Shown here piece by piece: positions 18,306-26,151 of a stretch of 33,140 bases of DNA; positions within the stretch are counted from its first letter, which is position 1, and each line of letters begins with the position of its first letter. Source of the stretch: Oligoflexia bacterium. GTDB taxonomy: Bacteria > Bdellovibrionota > UBA1018. The notes beneath the pieces are model-generated. The model made no database searches and was not told the origin of the DNA. It saw only the letters and a list, made by a program, of their open reading frames with translations. The position numbers were made by a program, and so were the translations under genes. Location: assembly GCA_014376785.1 (NCBI GenBank), contig JACMQW010000072.1, positions 1-33,140 on the forward strand. Direction: 5' to 3'.

Positions 18306-20149
18306 TGGATCGTTACCGGAAAGGTGACGCTAGATGTGGCGGAAGTCTTATTCGCCGTATCGACTTCGACGGTGAAGGTGACGGAACTCCCCGTTCCTGC
18401 CCCGCTCGGAATGGATACATAAAGCGCGGTGTCTTGATTCACACCGAACGGAACGACCCCCGCGCCGACTGCAGGTCCGAAATAAGAATTTGTAATTCCG
18501 GTTTGCTGGGCGGCAGAACCCGTGTTCATCGCCGTCACAATGGCGCTCCCATTAATTTTCGAATACCGAACAAATGCAGTCGTTGAATTAATGTAACCGG
18601 GGTTTTTTGCTAAATTGTTTACGAATGTAGCCTTCGTGGAATCTGAAATCGTGACTTTTAAAAGAGGAGCAGCGGCAGTCGTACTCTGAGAGTTCATCAC
18701 ATCAAACCAAAGCATGCCGGTGTCACCCGGGCTCATCTTGTAGTTTCTGACTCCGGAAGTGGATGCCGTTTCGTAGTAAAAAGTTCCGGCTTGGACCGCA
18801 ATTCCTCCCGGCCCCTTAGCAGCCCAACCATCCGCGATCGAAGTGAGGTTCGTCAGCCCTCGAGCGGAAAGGGCGCTCGACATCGCAGTCTGCTCTGAGC
18901 CGCTGAACGTTCCCGCGGTCGAGCCGGACGCCACGCTCAGGAGAGAAGTCGCAAAAAGAGGCATCGTCACAGGGGAGGGATTAGAGACACTGTACTTCGG
19001 AAGCGTCTTAATCGTCTCGACTACTAGACGGATTAAGCGGCGCTTAGTCGCGGGCCCATCCCCACTGGACGCTTTGATGGCTAAAAAGATGTCAAATAAG
19101 GCTCCGCTAAAAACCGGAGCGGCTTGGTGTATTTCTTCGAAACTTGCGTATGGGTCTTGATAGACGGACTTCAGAGTCGCACCCGTTGCCGGACCCGCGT
19201 AGGGCCAGCCCAGGCCATCCGGATAAGAAAAACTGACGTAGCGATTCAGAGAAGAAAACCCGGAAGCGGATTTGTTAAAGTAGGTGCAACCGCCTGAATA
19301 TCCGGCCGCCCATAAAGGACATTTCGAAGCACCACGTTCTGAGTTTGTGGAGAAAAACTGACCTAAAGACCAACGGCTGAAGTCGGTATTCGCAAATGGG
19401 GACACCAACGCTGCATCGGATTGCATCAGGGCAACGAAATCGGAAATCGCTTCATTCATCGTTCCGGCTTCATCGAAATTCAATTTATTAAAATCTTCGC
19501 TCATCGAATACGCATGCCCGGTCACGCCGTGTTGCATTTCATGATAAATGACTTCGGCATCGTCTGAAAAACTCGTCGTAGCTGAATAAGTGCTCGAGTA
19601 ACCCATGCAGAGAAAGGGCGGCTGAGATCCGTAGGGAGGCGAATAGTAGGCGTTATCTTTCACATTACAATTCGCGATCATCAAAAAAGTGCTCGCTGGA
19701 AGCAGGGATGAAGAAGCGGCGAGTTCCGAGCGAAACCGATTCCCGTGGTAATAGCTCATGACTTCCGCGAACCGCTCATCGCTGTGAGGGTAGCGAAAAT
19801 CATTCGAGTCGCTGTAGGATCCGTAACTTTCGTTGCATTTGTCTGAAATGACGTCGACGTAGGTGCCCTTCAGATTCCCGTAACCCTGAAGATTCGCAAG
19901 CGAAACCGATGACGTATAATTTCCGATGAGGCTAGATGCCGGTGAAAGGGTTGCATTTCCGGATGCGATCATCGGATCCAGTTCGAACGCGAGTCCTTGT
20001 CCAGTAGTACCTGCAACGGGGCTAGCCGGAATCGATTCGGGACAGTACTCTGCTCCGGTGGTCGATTTGGTCACAGAATTTTTAGCACAGGAAAATGCAC
20101 TGACTGCGGCTAAAAAGAGGGTCAGCGATCGGGTGAGAAAAAGGTTCAC
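18302..20149 (-). CDS. Thermolysin-like (M4/M36-type) lipoprotein metallopeptidase
   Basis: This 615-residue protein begins at a GTG and carries a lipoprotein signal with lipobox AFSC (Cys21), followed by Ala, which favours outer-membrane sorting. The zinc site is HEMQH at 203-207, with third ligand Glu233 in MNEAISDF, as in thermolysin-like and fungalysin peptidases. The upstream FRYPHSDERFAEVMSYYHGN matches the M36 catalytic-domain entrance. The catalytic domain begins near residue 50, so the long FTP/PepSY propeptide is missing. The C-terminal ~170 residues are Ser/Thr-rich and beta-like (GAGTGSSVTFTVEVD), perhaps a PPC or Ig-type domain. It overlaps the propeptide-like gene by four bases and lies 87 bases after the TPR-barrel gene. 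Confidence 0.87.
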   Translation of the reverse strand: MNLFLTRSLTLFLAAVSAFSCAKNSVTKSTTGAEYCPESIPASPVAGTTGQGLAFELDPMIASGNATLSPASSLIGNYTSSVSLANLQGYGNLKGTYVDVISDKCNESYGSYSDSNDFRYPHSDERFAEVMSYYHGNRFRSELAASSSLLPASTFLMIANCNVKDNAYYSPPYGSQPPFLCMGYSSTYSATTSFSDDAEVIYHEMQHGVTGHAYSMSEDFNKLNFDEAGTMNEAISDFVALMQSDAALVSPFANTDFSRWSLGQFFSTNSERGASKCPLWAAGYSGGCTYFNKSASGFSSLNRYVSFSYPDGLGWPYAGPATGATLKSVYQDPYASFEEIHQAAPVFSGALFDIFLAIKASSGDGPATKRRLIRLVVETIKTLPKYSVSNPSPVTMPLFATSLLSVASGSTAGTFSGSEQTAMSSALSARGLTNLTSIADGWAAKGPGGIAVQAGTFYYETASTSGVRNYKMSPGDTGMLWFDVMNSQSTTAAAPLLKVTISDSTKATFVNNLAKNPGYINSTTAFVRYSKINGSAIVTAMNTGSAAQQTGITNSYFGPAVGAGVVPFGVNQDTALYVSIPSGAGTGSSVTFTVEVDTANKTSATSSVTFPVTIQ

Positions 20150-20236
20150 CTCATGATTGTACCGACTTCGGATTCATTCTTGAAAGGGTAAGAAATGACC
20201 TACCCCTCAACTGGCATCACGTCAGATTTATGGCAC

Positions 20237-21853
20237 CTAGAACCGGTAACCGACTCCAGTGGCGACCGTAAAACGGTCATAAGCATACGTGGTGTTGTCG
20301 CTTGAATTGTTTTTTGTCAGATCTGCGCTTACGACCACTTCCCACCTCGGCCCGATTTTACGTGAAGCGAGAAGAGAAAGAGAATAGAGGGAATCTATTC
20401 TCAGCGACGAAGAGTTTGGGTAATTGGTCTTTTCATAGGCCAGCACCTGGGCAAATTCGAATTTATTCAAAGAGAATGAATTGATGAACTGAATACCATA
20501 GAGACGGGACTTAAACTCATCACCCTCGGTCCTATTTGCTTCAAAGCGGAAGAGGTAAACAGGGTGAAAATAGCGGGCAGTCGATTTCAGTTGGGCAGAA
20601 ATTTTTCCGACGACTCCATTTCCTGAGCGTCTCAGACTCGAGGCCACACTTTCTTCGCCGGTGTAATTCAAAATTCTGTAGCCGACCTCGGCGGAAAAGA
20701 GCCAAGACTTCGAGCCATCCCACTTTGCATAAGGCGCTAGGGTAAGCGCTTTATCATAAAGGCGGTATTTACTGGAACCTATGGCTCCGTCGATTTGATT
20801 TTGGAAAACAAGAGTTCCTTCTGTTTTCAAACCATAGGCGAGAGGCGCTAACGCGTTCTTCGTTAAATAGAGGGATGCGGTGGTGTCTCCAAATTCTCCA
20901 GCCGAAGAATCGTGGTTAAAATTCTTGTTCAAATTGAAGCGAAAGCTTGGAACATATTGGAGACTAGCCAGGGGCGAGCTGGCAAACCCGACCCCAGTAG
21001 ATAGCATCGACTTCAAGGTAGCCTTTCCACTGCTGGTGGAGGAATTTACGGAGTTCGACGGCACGAGCAGGACGTTTGAGTCATATCCCAGCAACGCACT
21101 GAAATTTCCAAACCACTGCGAGTGATCGAATGGTGATAGCGTCGCAACCGCGGCGACTCTTACCTGCTCCGCTAATTTTCGTGATTCGTTGGATGATTCC
21201 TCGCGACCTAAGACATTTTCGGACAACCGCTTCGCTTCGAGAAGATTTTCAAACCCCCGTGAAGGGTAGCCCATTTTGAAATTTACTTGGGCCAGATAGT
21301 AATGAGCGGCCGGCTTAATTTCGTCGATCTTTCCTATAGTCGTTTCTTTTAGGTTAAATTGGGCCCGCGCCCATTCTTCTTCCTGCGAAAGAACAAGCCC
21401 CAGATAGAATCTCGAAAGATCGGTGTTGAATCCATTTTTCGCGGAATAAGAAAAGTAGCTGTCCGCTTGCTTCCATTCTTTATCTTGATAGCGAAGCATT
21501 CCGAGTTCAAAAGCGTAGGGCGCGATTTCCTTTTTATCGCTTCCCGATTTCGTTTTCATCTGGATGAGTTCTCGGTATGCGGCGCTCGCGCCACTGGAAT
21601 TTTTCAGCGCTCGGTAAGAAATTGCGCGAAGCTCTAGAACCTCAACTGAGGTCGGCGCTTTTTTTTGAAGCACTTCCAACATTTTCAGAGTGCTATCGTA
21701 GTTGTGGGCATTGAATTCCAGAACCGCTTCTGAATACTCGGGTTCGAATTCGTTAGGGAGTTCCGCCGTCGCAAAAGACATGGGTATCCAAAGGCCCACC
21801 AGGGTGAGTTCGGAGATACGGAGAAGGCTTGCCTTACTTGGTTTCTTTCGCAT
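20237..21853 (-). CDS. TPR plus beta-barrel outer-membrane protein (Slam-like architecture)
   Basis: This 538-residue protein has a signal sequence (about residues 12-30), tetratricopeptide-type repeats over about 35-205 (YSEAVLEFNAHNYDSTLKML, FELGMLRYQDKEWKQADSYF, FYLGLVLSQEEEWARAQFNL), and a C-terminal region of about 300 residues of alternating strands ending YDRFTVATGVGYRF. A terminal Phe is the classic barrel-insertion signal. Periplasmic TPRs plus a barrel of this size is the plan of Slam (surface lipoprotein assembly modifier, DUF560) proteins. The next gene encodes a lipoprotein, which fits. Other TPR-barrel exporters, such as polysaccharide or FecR-linked ones, are possible. Confidence 0.8.
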   Translation of the reverse strand: MRKKPSKASLLRISELTLVGLWIPMSFATAELPNEFEPEYSEAVLEFNAHNYDSTLKMLEVLQKKAPTSVEVLELRAISYRALKNSSGASAAYRELIQMKTKSGSDKKEIAPYAFELGMLRYQDKEWKQADSYFSYSAKNGFNTDLSRFYLGLVLSQEEEWARAQFNLKETTIGKIDEIKPAAHYYLAQVNFKMGYPSRGFENLLEAKRLSENVLGREESSNESRKLAEQVRVAAVATLSPFDHSQWFGNFSALLGYDSNVLLVPSNSVNSSTSSGKATLKSMLSTGVGFASSPLASLQYVPSFRFNLNKNFNHDSSAGEFGDTTASLYLTKNALAPLAYGLKTEGTLVFQNQIDGAIGSSKYRLYDKALTLAPYAKWDGSKSWLFSAEVGYRILNYTGEESVASSLRRSGNGVVGKISAQLKSTARYFHPVYLFRFEANRTEGDEFKSRLYGIQFINSFSLNKFEFAQVLAYEKTNYPNSSSLRIDSLYSLSLLASRKIGPRWEVVVSADLTKNNSSDNTTYAYDRFTVATGVGYRF

Positions 21854-21886
21854 GAGAATTTTATGCTAACCTGAGACACAGGCTTT

Positions 21887-21933
21887 GCAAGCAAATCGAC
21901 TAGACCTTAGACAGGAAGCATTTGCTAGCTTGC
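21887..21933. promoter_or_regulatory. Interrupted dyad in the divergent fecR / TPR-barrel promoter region
   Basis: GCAAGCAAAT at 21887-21896 is the inverse of ATTTGCTAGCTTGC at 21920-21933 apart from a two-base insertion (AG or GC) in the right arm. The spacer is 23 bases. It sits in the 147-base gap between two divergent envelope genes, and its right arm overlaps a candidate -35 for the FecR gene. An operator is plausible but unproven. Confidence 0.35.
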
Positions 21934-21957
21934 TCAAGTCCTAGAGTCTGGTAAAAT
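21930..21957 (+). promoter_or_regulatory. Candidate promoter for the FecR-domain gene
   Basis: TTGCTC at 21930-21935 and TAAAAT at 21952-21957 are separated by 16 bases. The -10 matches consensus at five of six positions; the -35 matches only at TTG. The GTG start lies 43 bases further downstream. Confidence 0.35.
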
Positions 21958-22000
21958 TTAGGATGTCAGTTTTTTCTCGGTTTCAATGAGGAGTACGTTT

Positions 22001-22999
22001 GTGAACGAATACCGAACCCACGCTTTGATCGCTTTTTTCATCAGCGCCTTCGCATCCATGCTGCCGCCTTCTGCGCACGCGGACGAGACTTACATTGCTC
22101 GCGCGGTGAGCGTGACGGGAAAAGTCCTCGTTCGCGCTGACAACACGACCGGCGGCCAAATGAATTTTTTAAAGCCAGGCGATAAACTTTTCAAAGGGTC
22201 CATCGTAAACACCGGATCTGATGGAGCCGTAAAGCTTTTGATGACCGATCGAACGATCATCGATCTCGGAGCTTCGTCGCTTTTTAAAATGAACGATTAC
22301 CAGCTGAATAATGTGGGCGACCGGAAAGTAGATTTGTCGCTCGATTACGGCCGCATTCGCGCGTCCGTAAATGAGAAGATCACCTCTCAAAAAGGTAAGT
22401 TCACGATTCGCACGAAGGCCGCGACCATGGGGGTTCGGGGAACAGAGTTCGTGGTAAATTCAACGATGCCGAGTCCGGAAAAGAATGCCGCAGGCGAAGT
22501 TCCTCAAACCGCCTTGACCGTGATGCACGGAAAAGTCGAAGTCGCGGACCTCGCCCAGCCTTCTGCTCCGCCGGTTGCAGTCACTCCGGGCTTTCAGTTC
22601 GCAAAAATGGGCGAGGGGGCGGGGTCCGTTTCTCAGCTTGCTCCAGCTCAAGTTGCTCTCGTTAAAGCGGCGGCTTTCCAAAAAGACATGACCTTTCTCC
22701 AAACGGTTTCCTTTGATCCTTCGCCTGCAAAAACTCGGGCCGATGGAGCATCGAAGGACTCCCCTTCTTCTGCTCCCCCTGCGACTGCTAATAGCGGAAA
22801 ACAAACCCTCGAGAACATTTCTAGCAACGTCGAAAATGGAGCAAAGGATGCGGACAAAGCTCCCATCGCGGACCTCAAACTTCCTGGTACGTTTAACGCC
22901 GGGGTCCCTCAGGTTCGGCCGATCGACCAACTGAATGGACGGGTCGTGAACTTGAGGGTTCGGGTCTGTGTGCCGAGTGCAAACGGAGCCGGCTGCTAA
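22001..22999 (+). CDS. Secreted FecR-domain protein
   Basis: The GTG at 22001 is chosen because GAGGAGT lies at proper spacing just before it; an in-frame ATG at 21986 overlaps that site. The product has about 332 residues: a signal peptide ending SAHA, then a FecR domain over about 25-140 (SVTGKVLVRADNTTGGQMNF, KLFKGSIVNTGSDGAVKLLM, TIRTKAATMGVRGTEFVV). A Pro/Ala-rich low-complexity tail follows. It lacks the inner-membrane helix of the FecI/FecR signalling pair and no sigma factor is adjacent, so this is the secreted, non-signalling FecR type. It is divergent from a TPR-barrel gene, a common association. The end overlaps ilvA convergently by four bases. Confidence 0.88.
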   Translation: MNEYRTHALIAFFISAFASMLPPSAHADETYIARAVSVTGKVLVRADNTTGGQMNFLKPGDKLFKGSIVNTGSDGAVKLLMTDRTIIDLGASSLFKMNDYQLNNVGDRKVDLSLDYGRIRASVNEKITSQKGKFTIRTKAATMGVRGTEFVVNSTMPSPEKNAAGEVPQTALTVMHGKVEVADLAQPSAPPVAVTPGFQFAKMGEGAGSVSQLAPAQVALVKAAAFQKDMTFLQTVSFDPSPAKTRADGASKDSPSSAPPATANSGKQTLENISSNVENGAKDADKAPIADLKLPGTFNAGVPQVRPIDQLNGRVVNLRVRVCVPSANGAGC

Positions 23000-23006
23000 A
23001 CCAGCC
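22991..23006. terminator. Small hairpin at the FecR/ilvA convergent ends
   Basis: GGCTG (22991-22995) and CAGCC (23002-23006) form a 5-bp stem around a loop holding both stop codons. No clear T-tract is present on either strand. It could help stop convergent transcription, but support is weak. Confidence 0.25.
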
Positions 23007-24228
23007 TTAAGTCGAGCACTCCTGCTTGAAGTGTCTTAATCACTTCCGCACTATGCTCCGGACCTCGGGTCTCCAGGGTCAACGCCACTTCGGTTCGATC
23101 GATCGTCGTCGTTGGTTCACTTCGATCGTGAATAGCCTGAACGACGTTTGCTCCAGCGGTCGCGATGAGCGCCGTAAGTTTTGCGAGAGAGCCCGGTCGA
23201 TCCGAAATTAAGACATTTACCCGAAGGCGGCGACCCTTTCGGATCAGGCCTCGATCGATCACCCGGTTCAGTACGTTCACATCGATGTTTCCCCCACAAA
23301 CGATGATCGCGACTTTTTTACCGCGAATTTCTTTTTTAATCTGGTCCAATACCGCGATCGAAATCGCAGCCGCTCCCTCTGAGACGACTTTCGCTTTTTC
23401 AAGCAAGGTCAAGATCGCGGCGGCGATCGACTCGTCGTCGGTGGTCAGCATCTTATCAATATTACCGTGGAGAATATCAAATGTGGTTGCACGCGTGGCG
23501 CCCACGGCGATTCCGTCCGCGAAAGTCTCAACTCGGGGAAGGGTCACCGGATGGCCTTTTTTGAGAGACTCAGCCATCGCGGCTGCACCCGCTGCTTGGG
23601 CGGCGTAGAGCTTTGTTCGCGGGCGAAGTTCTTTCATCACCGTGACGATTCCCGCCATCAACCCACCGCCCCCCACTGAACACACGATCGCATCGACGTC
23701 GGGCAATTGCTCCAGGAGCTCTAACGCAACCGTACCCTGGCCCGCGATCACCAACGGGTCATCAAAAGCATGGACCAAAACCTTGCCCGATTTTTTCGCT
23801 AGCTTTTGGGCCACCGCAAAACATTCATCGTAACTATCCCCAGCGAGAATGACTTCCGCTCCGAAGCTCTCCGTATTTTGGATTTTCACCAGCGGCGCGC
23901 CGCGAGGCATAACGATCGTGGCTTTTACTCCGAGCTTTTTTGCACCCCAAGCAACCCCTTGGGCATGGTTTCCCGCACTCGCCGCAATCACTCCTCGTTT
24001 TCGCTCTGCTGCGCTCAGGTTTGCGATCTTGTTTGTTGCACCTCGAATCTTGAAGGATCCGATCGGCTGCATGTTCTCGAGCTTTAAATAAATTTCGCAC
24101 TCATAGGCTGCACTCAACCACGGATTCGCCAGGAGCGGACTGGGTTCGAGGTGTTGGCGAAGAACGTTCGCTGCCGTTTGGACATCTGCGAGCGAAACTA
24201 CTTTCTTCCGACGTTTTGTCTTTTGCAT
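22996..24228 (-). CDS. ilvA: Threonine ammonia-lyase with ACT domain
   Basis: This 410-residue PLP enzyme deaminates threonine to 2-oxobutanoate, the first step to isoleucine. The PLP lysine is Lys60 in LENMQPIGSFKIRGATNK; the family SAGNHAQGVAWGAKKLG and the PLP-phosphate loop SVGGGGLMAG are present. A single ACT regulatory domain occupies about 335-405 (RVNVLISDRPGSLAKLTALI). Length and the single ACT domain match the short biosynthetic/TdcB-plus-ACT form rather than E. coli IlvA with two ACT-like domains, so allosteric control may differ. It follows an SDR gene by seven bases in the same direction. The gene symbol is by family. Confidence 0.93.
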   Translation of the reverse strand: MQKTKRRKKVVSLADVQTAANVLRQHLEPSPLLANPWLSAAYECEIYLKLENMQPIGSFKIRGATNKIANLSAAERKRGVIAASAGNHAQGVAWGAKKLGVKATIVMPRGAPLVKIQNTESFGAEVILAGDSYDECFAVAQKLAKKSGKVLVHAFDDPLVIAGQGTVALELLEQLPDVDAIVCSVGGGGLMAGIVTVMKELRPRTKLYAAQAAGAAAMAESLKKGHPVTLPRVETFADGIAVGATRATTFDILHGNIDKMLTTDDESIAAAILTLLEKAKVVSEGAAAISIAVLDQIKKEIRGKKVAIIVCGGNIDVNVLNRVIDRGLIRKGRRLRVNVLISDRPGSLAKLTALIATAGANVVQAIHDRSEPTTTIDRTEVALTLETRGPEHSAEVIKTLQAGVLDLRLV

Positions 24229-24235
24229 CGTGAAG

Positions 24236-24949
24236 TTAAACCCGTCCGGTGACCGGAATCAGGGCACCGGTAATCGATCGCGCTTTAGATAGAGTCAGAT
24301 CGTAGAGAATATCCGCAAGATCGTCGGGGGACACCCATTTCGATGGGTCTGCATGAGGCATGGCTTTACGATTAGCGGGAGTATCGATCACGGAGGGAAG
24401 AACCGCATTCACTCGAACACCGTCAGCTTTCACTTCTTCGGCAAGTGAAGTAACCATCGCATTCACCGCTGCTTTGGTTGCCGCGTAGGCACTCATTCCG
24501 GCAGCGGGCGAAATCGTCGCTTTCGAACTCACAAACAAAAGCACGCCTGTTTTTCGTTTTCGCATCGCCGGAATCGCGCCGGTCGCGACAGAGTAAGAAG
24601 ATTCAAAATTCACTTCGTTCAAAAATTTGAAATCTTCCGCGCTCATCGCATCAATGTTTCCGAATCGAAATCCACCTGCGCAGTGAATGACCGCATCGAC
24701 GTCTTCGAGCTTCGAAAAGAAGTCGATCACTGACTTTCGCACGGTTAAGTCTAAGCCAAACCATTCGACCCCTTCCGCCGCCGGCACCTTTTGTTTCGGC
24801 GAATGGATGGCGATGATGGAATCTCCCGCTTCGTGGAACCGAGCGAGCACCGACTGCCCTAAACTTCCCGTCGCCCCCGTGATGACGACTCGACGGTGCT
24901 TCAAAGTTCGAGATCCAGCTGCGACATGGGGCGTCATATTTATTTCCAT
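24236..24949 (-). CDS. Short-chain dehydrogenase/reductase
   Basis: This roughly 237-residue NAD(P)-dependent oxidoreductase has the Rossmann glycine motif TGATGSLG (about residues 24-31), the HCAGG motif (equivalent to NNAG), the catalytic Ser in LLFVSSKATIS, and YAATK with Tyr155 and Lys159. All catalytic positions are present. The start may be the ATG at 24949 or the one at 24937. It sits just after a tRNA-Arg gene and seven bases before ilvA on the same strand. The substrate cannot be told from sequence; cotranscription with ilvA is likely. Confidence 0.92.
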   Translation of the reverse strand: MEINMTPHVAAGSRTLKHRRVVITGATGSLGQSVLARFHEAGDSIIAIHSPKQKVPAAEGVEWFGLDLTVRKSVIDFFSKLEDVDAVIHCAGGFRFGNIDAMSAEDFKFLNEVNFESSYSVATGAIPAMRKRKTGVLLFVSSKATISPAAGMSAYAATKAAVNAMVTSLAEEVKADGVRVNAVLPSVIDTPANRKAMPHADPSKWVSPDDLADILYDLTLSKARSITGALIPVTGRV

Positions 24950-24968
24950 CAAAAATGAGCTTTTAAAA

Positions 24969-25045
24969 TGGCGATCCCAACAGGACTTGAACCTGTAACC
25001 CCTACCTTAGAAGGGTAGTGCTCTATCCAGTTGAGCTATGGGATC
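24969..25045 (-). tRNA. tRNA-Arg (anticodon TCT)
   Basis: The minus strand folds as a complete tRNA: acceptor GATCCCA/TGGGATC, D-arm GCTC/GAGC, anticodon stem CTACC/GGTAG around loop CTTCTAA (anticodon TCT), T-arm ACAGG/CCTGT with loop TTCAAGT, discriminator G and an encoded CCA. It decodes AGA. The SDR gene starts 20 bases downstream on the same strand. Confidence 0.96.
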
Positions 25046-25057
25046 GTCTTGCATCGT

Positions 25058-25085
25058 TTTAAACACGAAGCTTTCGGGCTTTCAA
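25058..25085 (-). promoter_or_regulatory. Candidate promoter of tRNA-Arg
   Basis: On the minus strand TTGAAA (25085-25080) and TTTAAA (25063-25058) are separated by 16 bases and place the start a few bases before the tRNA 5' end. The -35 matches five of six positions and the -10 four of six. Confidence 0.4.
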
Positions 25086-25109
25086 GAGACGGACTAGACT
25101 TAGGTCGAG

Positions 25110-25373
25110 ATGCCTCTATTCGACTATCTTTGCAGAAAATGCGGACATCAGTACGAAGAAATCACCGCCAAGGGTGAAGATTCTTCGCTCTTCACCTGTC
25201 CGAAATGCGGCGAAGCGGGCCCAGAGCGCCAAATCGTGCGATTTCGAGTAGGCGGGAGAGGAGACCTCCGGGAGTCGAGTGAACTGCATGGTTGCCACTC
25301 TTCCGAAGCGGAATCCCACTCGCATGACCAATCCCATCACCACGGATCGGAAAGCGGAGACGGCGAGAAATGA
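25110..25373 (+). CDS. FmdB-type zinc-ribbon protein
   Basis: This 87-residue protein starts with the FmdB putative regulatory domain: MPLFDYLCRKCGHQYEEITA, then FTCPKCG. Two CxxC pairs (Cys8/Cys11 and Cys30/Cys33) make one zinc ribbon. The C-terminus is His/Ser/Glu-rich (SHSHDQSHHHGSESG), which may bind metal. FmdB-family proteins are small and widespread with no settled role. The last codons overlap the ATG of the next gene by four bases. Confidence 0.9.
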   Translation: MPLFDYLCRKCGHQYEEITAKGEDSSLFTCPKCGEAGPERQIVRFRVGGRGDLRESSELHGCHSSEAESHSHDQSHHHGSESGDGEK

Positions 25374-26086
25374 AAAACAAGCTCCCACCCTTTCTCGTGG
25401 TTTCAGACCTGGATGACACTCTAAAAATATCCCACACCACGAATCGCCTCCGATTGGTCTTCCGCGGTTTATTTACCCAGCAAACTTACGCGGGAATGGC
25501 CGAACTCTTCCAAGAGTGGACGGGAGATCGTCCCTTCATCCTTCTCAGTTCTTCACCGATTTGGATTCGAAAAAAAATCGCACGGTTCCTCGACTACTAT
25601 GGCTTTCCCGAGCGCGAAATTTGGCTACGGGATTGGATAAAAGAAAAAGACATTAAAGGATTCAAATCCGCCGCCCTGGATAAAATCGAAGCGAGAGGCG
25701 ATTCCGGATTTATTTTTATCGGAGACGATGCCGAGTACGATCCTGAAGTTTTTGCACGCTTTCGGGAACGAAATCCCGATCGGACGCTCGCCATTTACAT
25801 TCGACGGATGCGAGGTCGTCCCCTTCCCGCAGGAGTGATTCCTTTCCACTCTGCGTTTGAAATCGCGATCTCTGAGCTTGATGCGGGTCGCTTGAATGTC
25901 TCTTCGGTAACCAGGGTCGGAAAGGCAATCATCGACGAAAGGGTTCCCGAGCAAGTGATTCCCTATTTCGCTGCGCCACCGATCGATCTCGAATTCAGCG
26001 ACCGATTTCCGACGCTTGAGAAAATCATCGAAGGTCTGAATCTTCAGTATGAAAAAATTCGCCTCGGGCGCAAGATCCGAAAATAG
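25370..26086 (+). CDS. App1-like (DUF2183) HAD-type phosphatase
   Basis: This 238-residue protein has the catalytic signature of the App1/DUF2183 phosphatidate phosphatase domain: DLDDT at 13-17 (nucleophile Asp13, acid Asp15), FILLSSSPIW as motif II, a Lys-rich LRDWIKEKDIKGFK stretch, and FIFIGDDAEYDPEVF as motif IV. The yeast homologue dephosphorylates phosphatidic acid; bacterial relatives are uncharacterised. There is no signal peptide, so it is cytoplasmic or peripheral. It overlaps the FmdB-type gene by ATGA and is followed by a permease gene. Confidence 0.85.
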   Translation: MKNKLPPFLVVSDLDDTLKISHTTNRLRLVFRGLFTQQTYAGMAELFQEWTGDRPFILLSSSPIWIRKKIARFLDYYGFPEREIWLRDWIKEKDIKGFKSAALDKIEARGDSGFIFIGDDAEYDPEVFARFRERNPDRTLAIYIRRMRGRPLPAGVIPFHSAFEIAISELDAGRLNVSSVTRVGKAIIDERVPEQVIPYFAAPPIDLEFSDRFPTLEKIIEGLNLQYEKIRLGRKIRK

Positions 26087-26151
26087 ACTCACTCCATGAA
26101 ATCCTGATTCATCATCCGCTGATTTTCGAAGCATTCGTCACTCTCGTTTCG

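Noticed and set aside
22460-22930. Minus-strand 156-residue reading frame
   Set aside because: It is antisense to the FecR gene, very Arg/Ser-rich, and has no start context.
23165-23608. Plus-strand 147-residue reading frame
   Set aside because: It is antisense to the conserved core of ilvA and shows no domain.
25625-26134. Minus-strand 169-residue reading frame
   Set aside because: It is antisense to the App1-like gene with intact HAD motifs.
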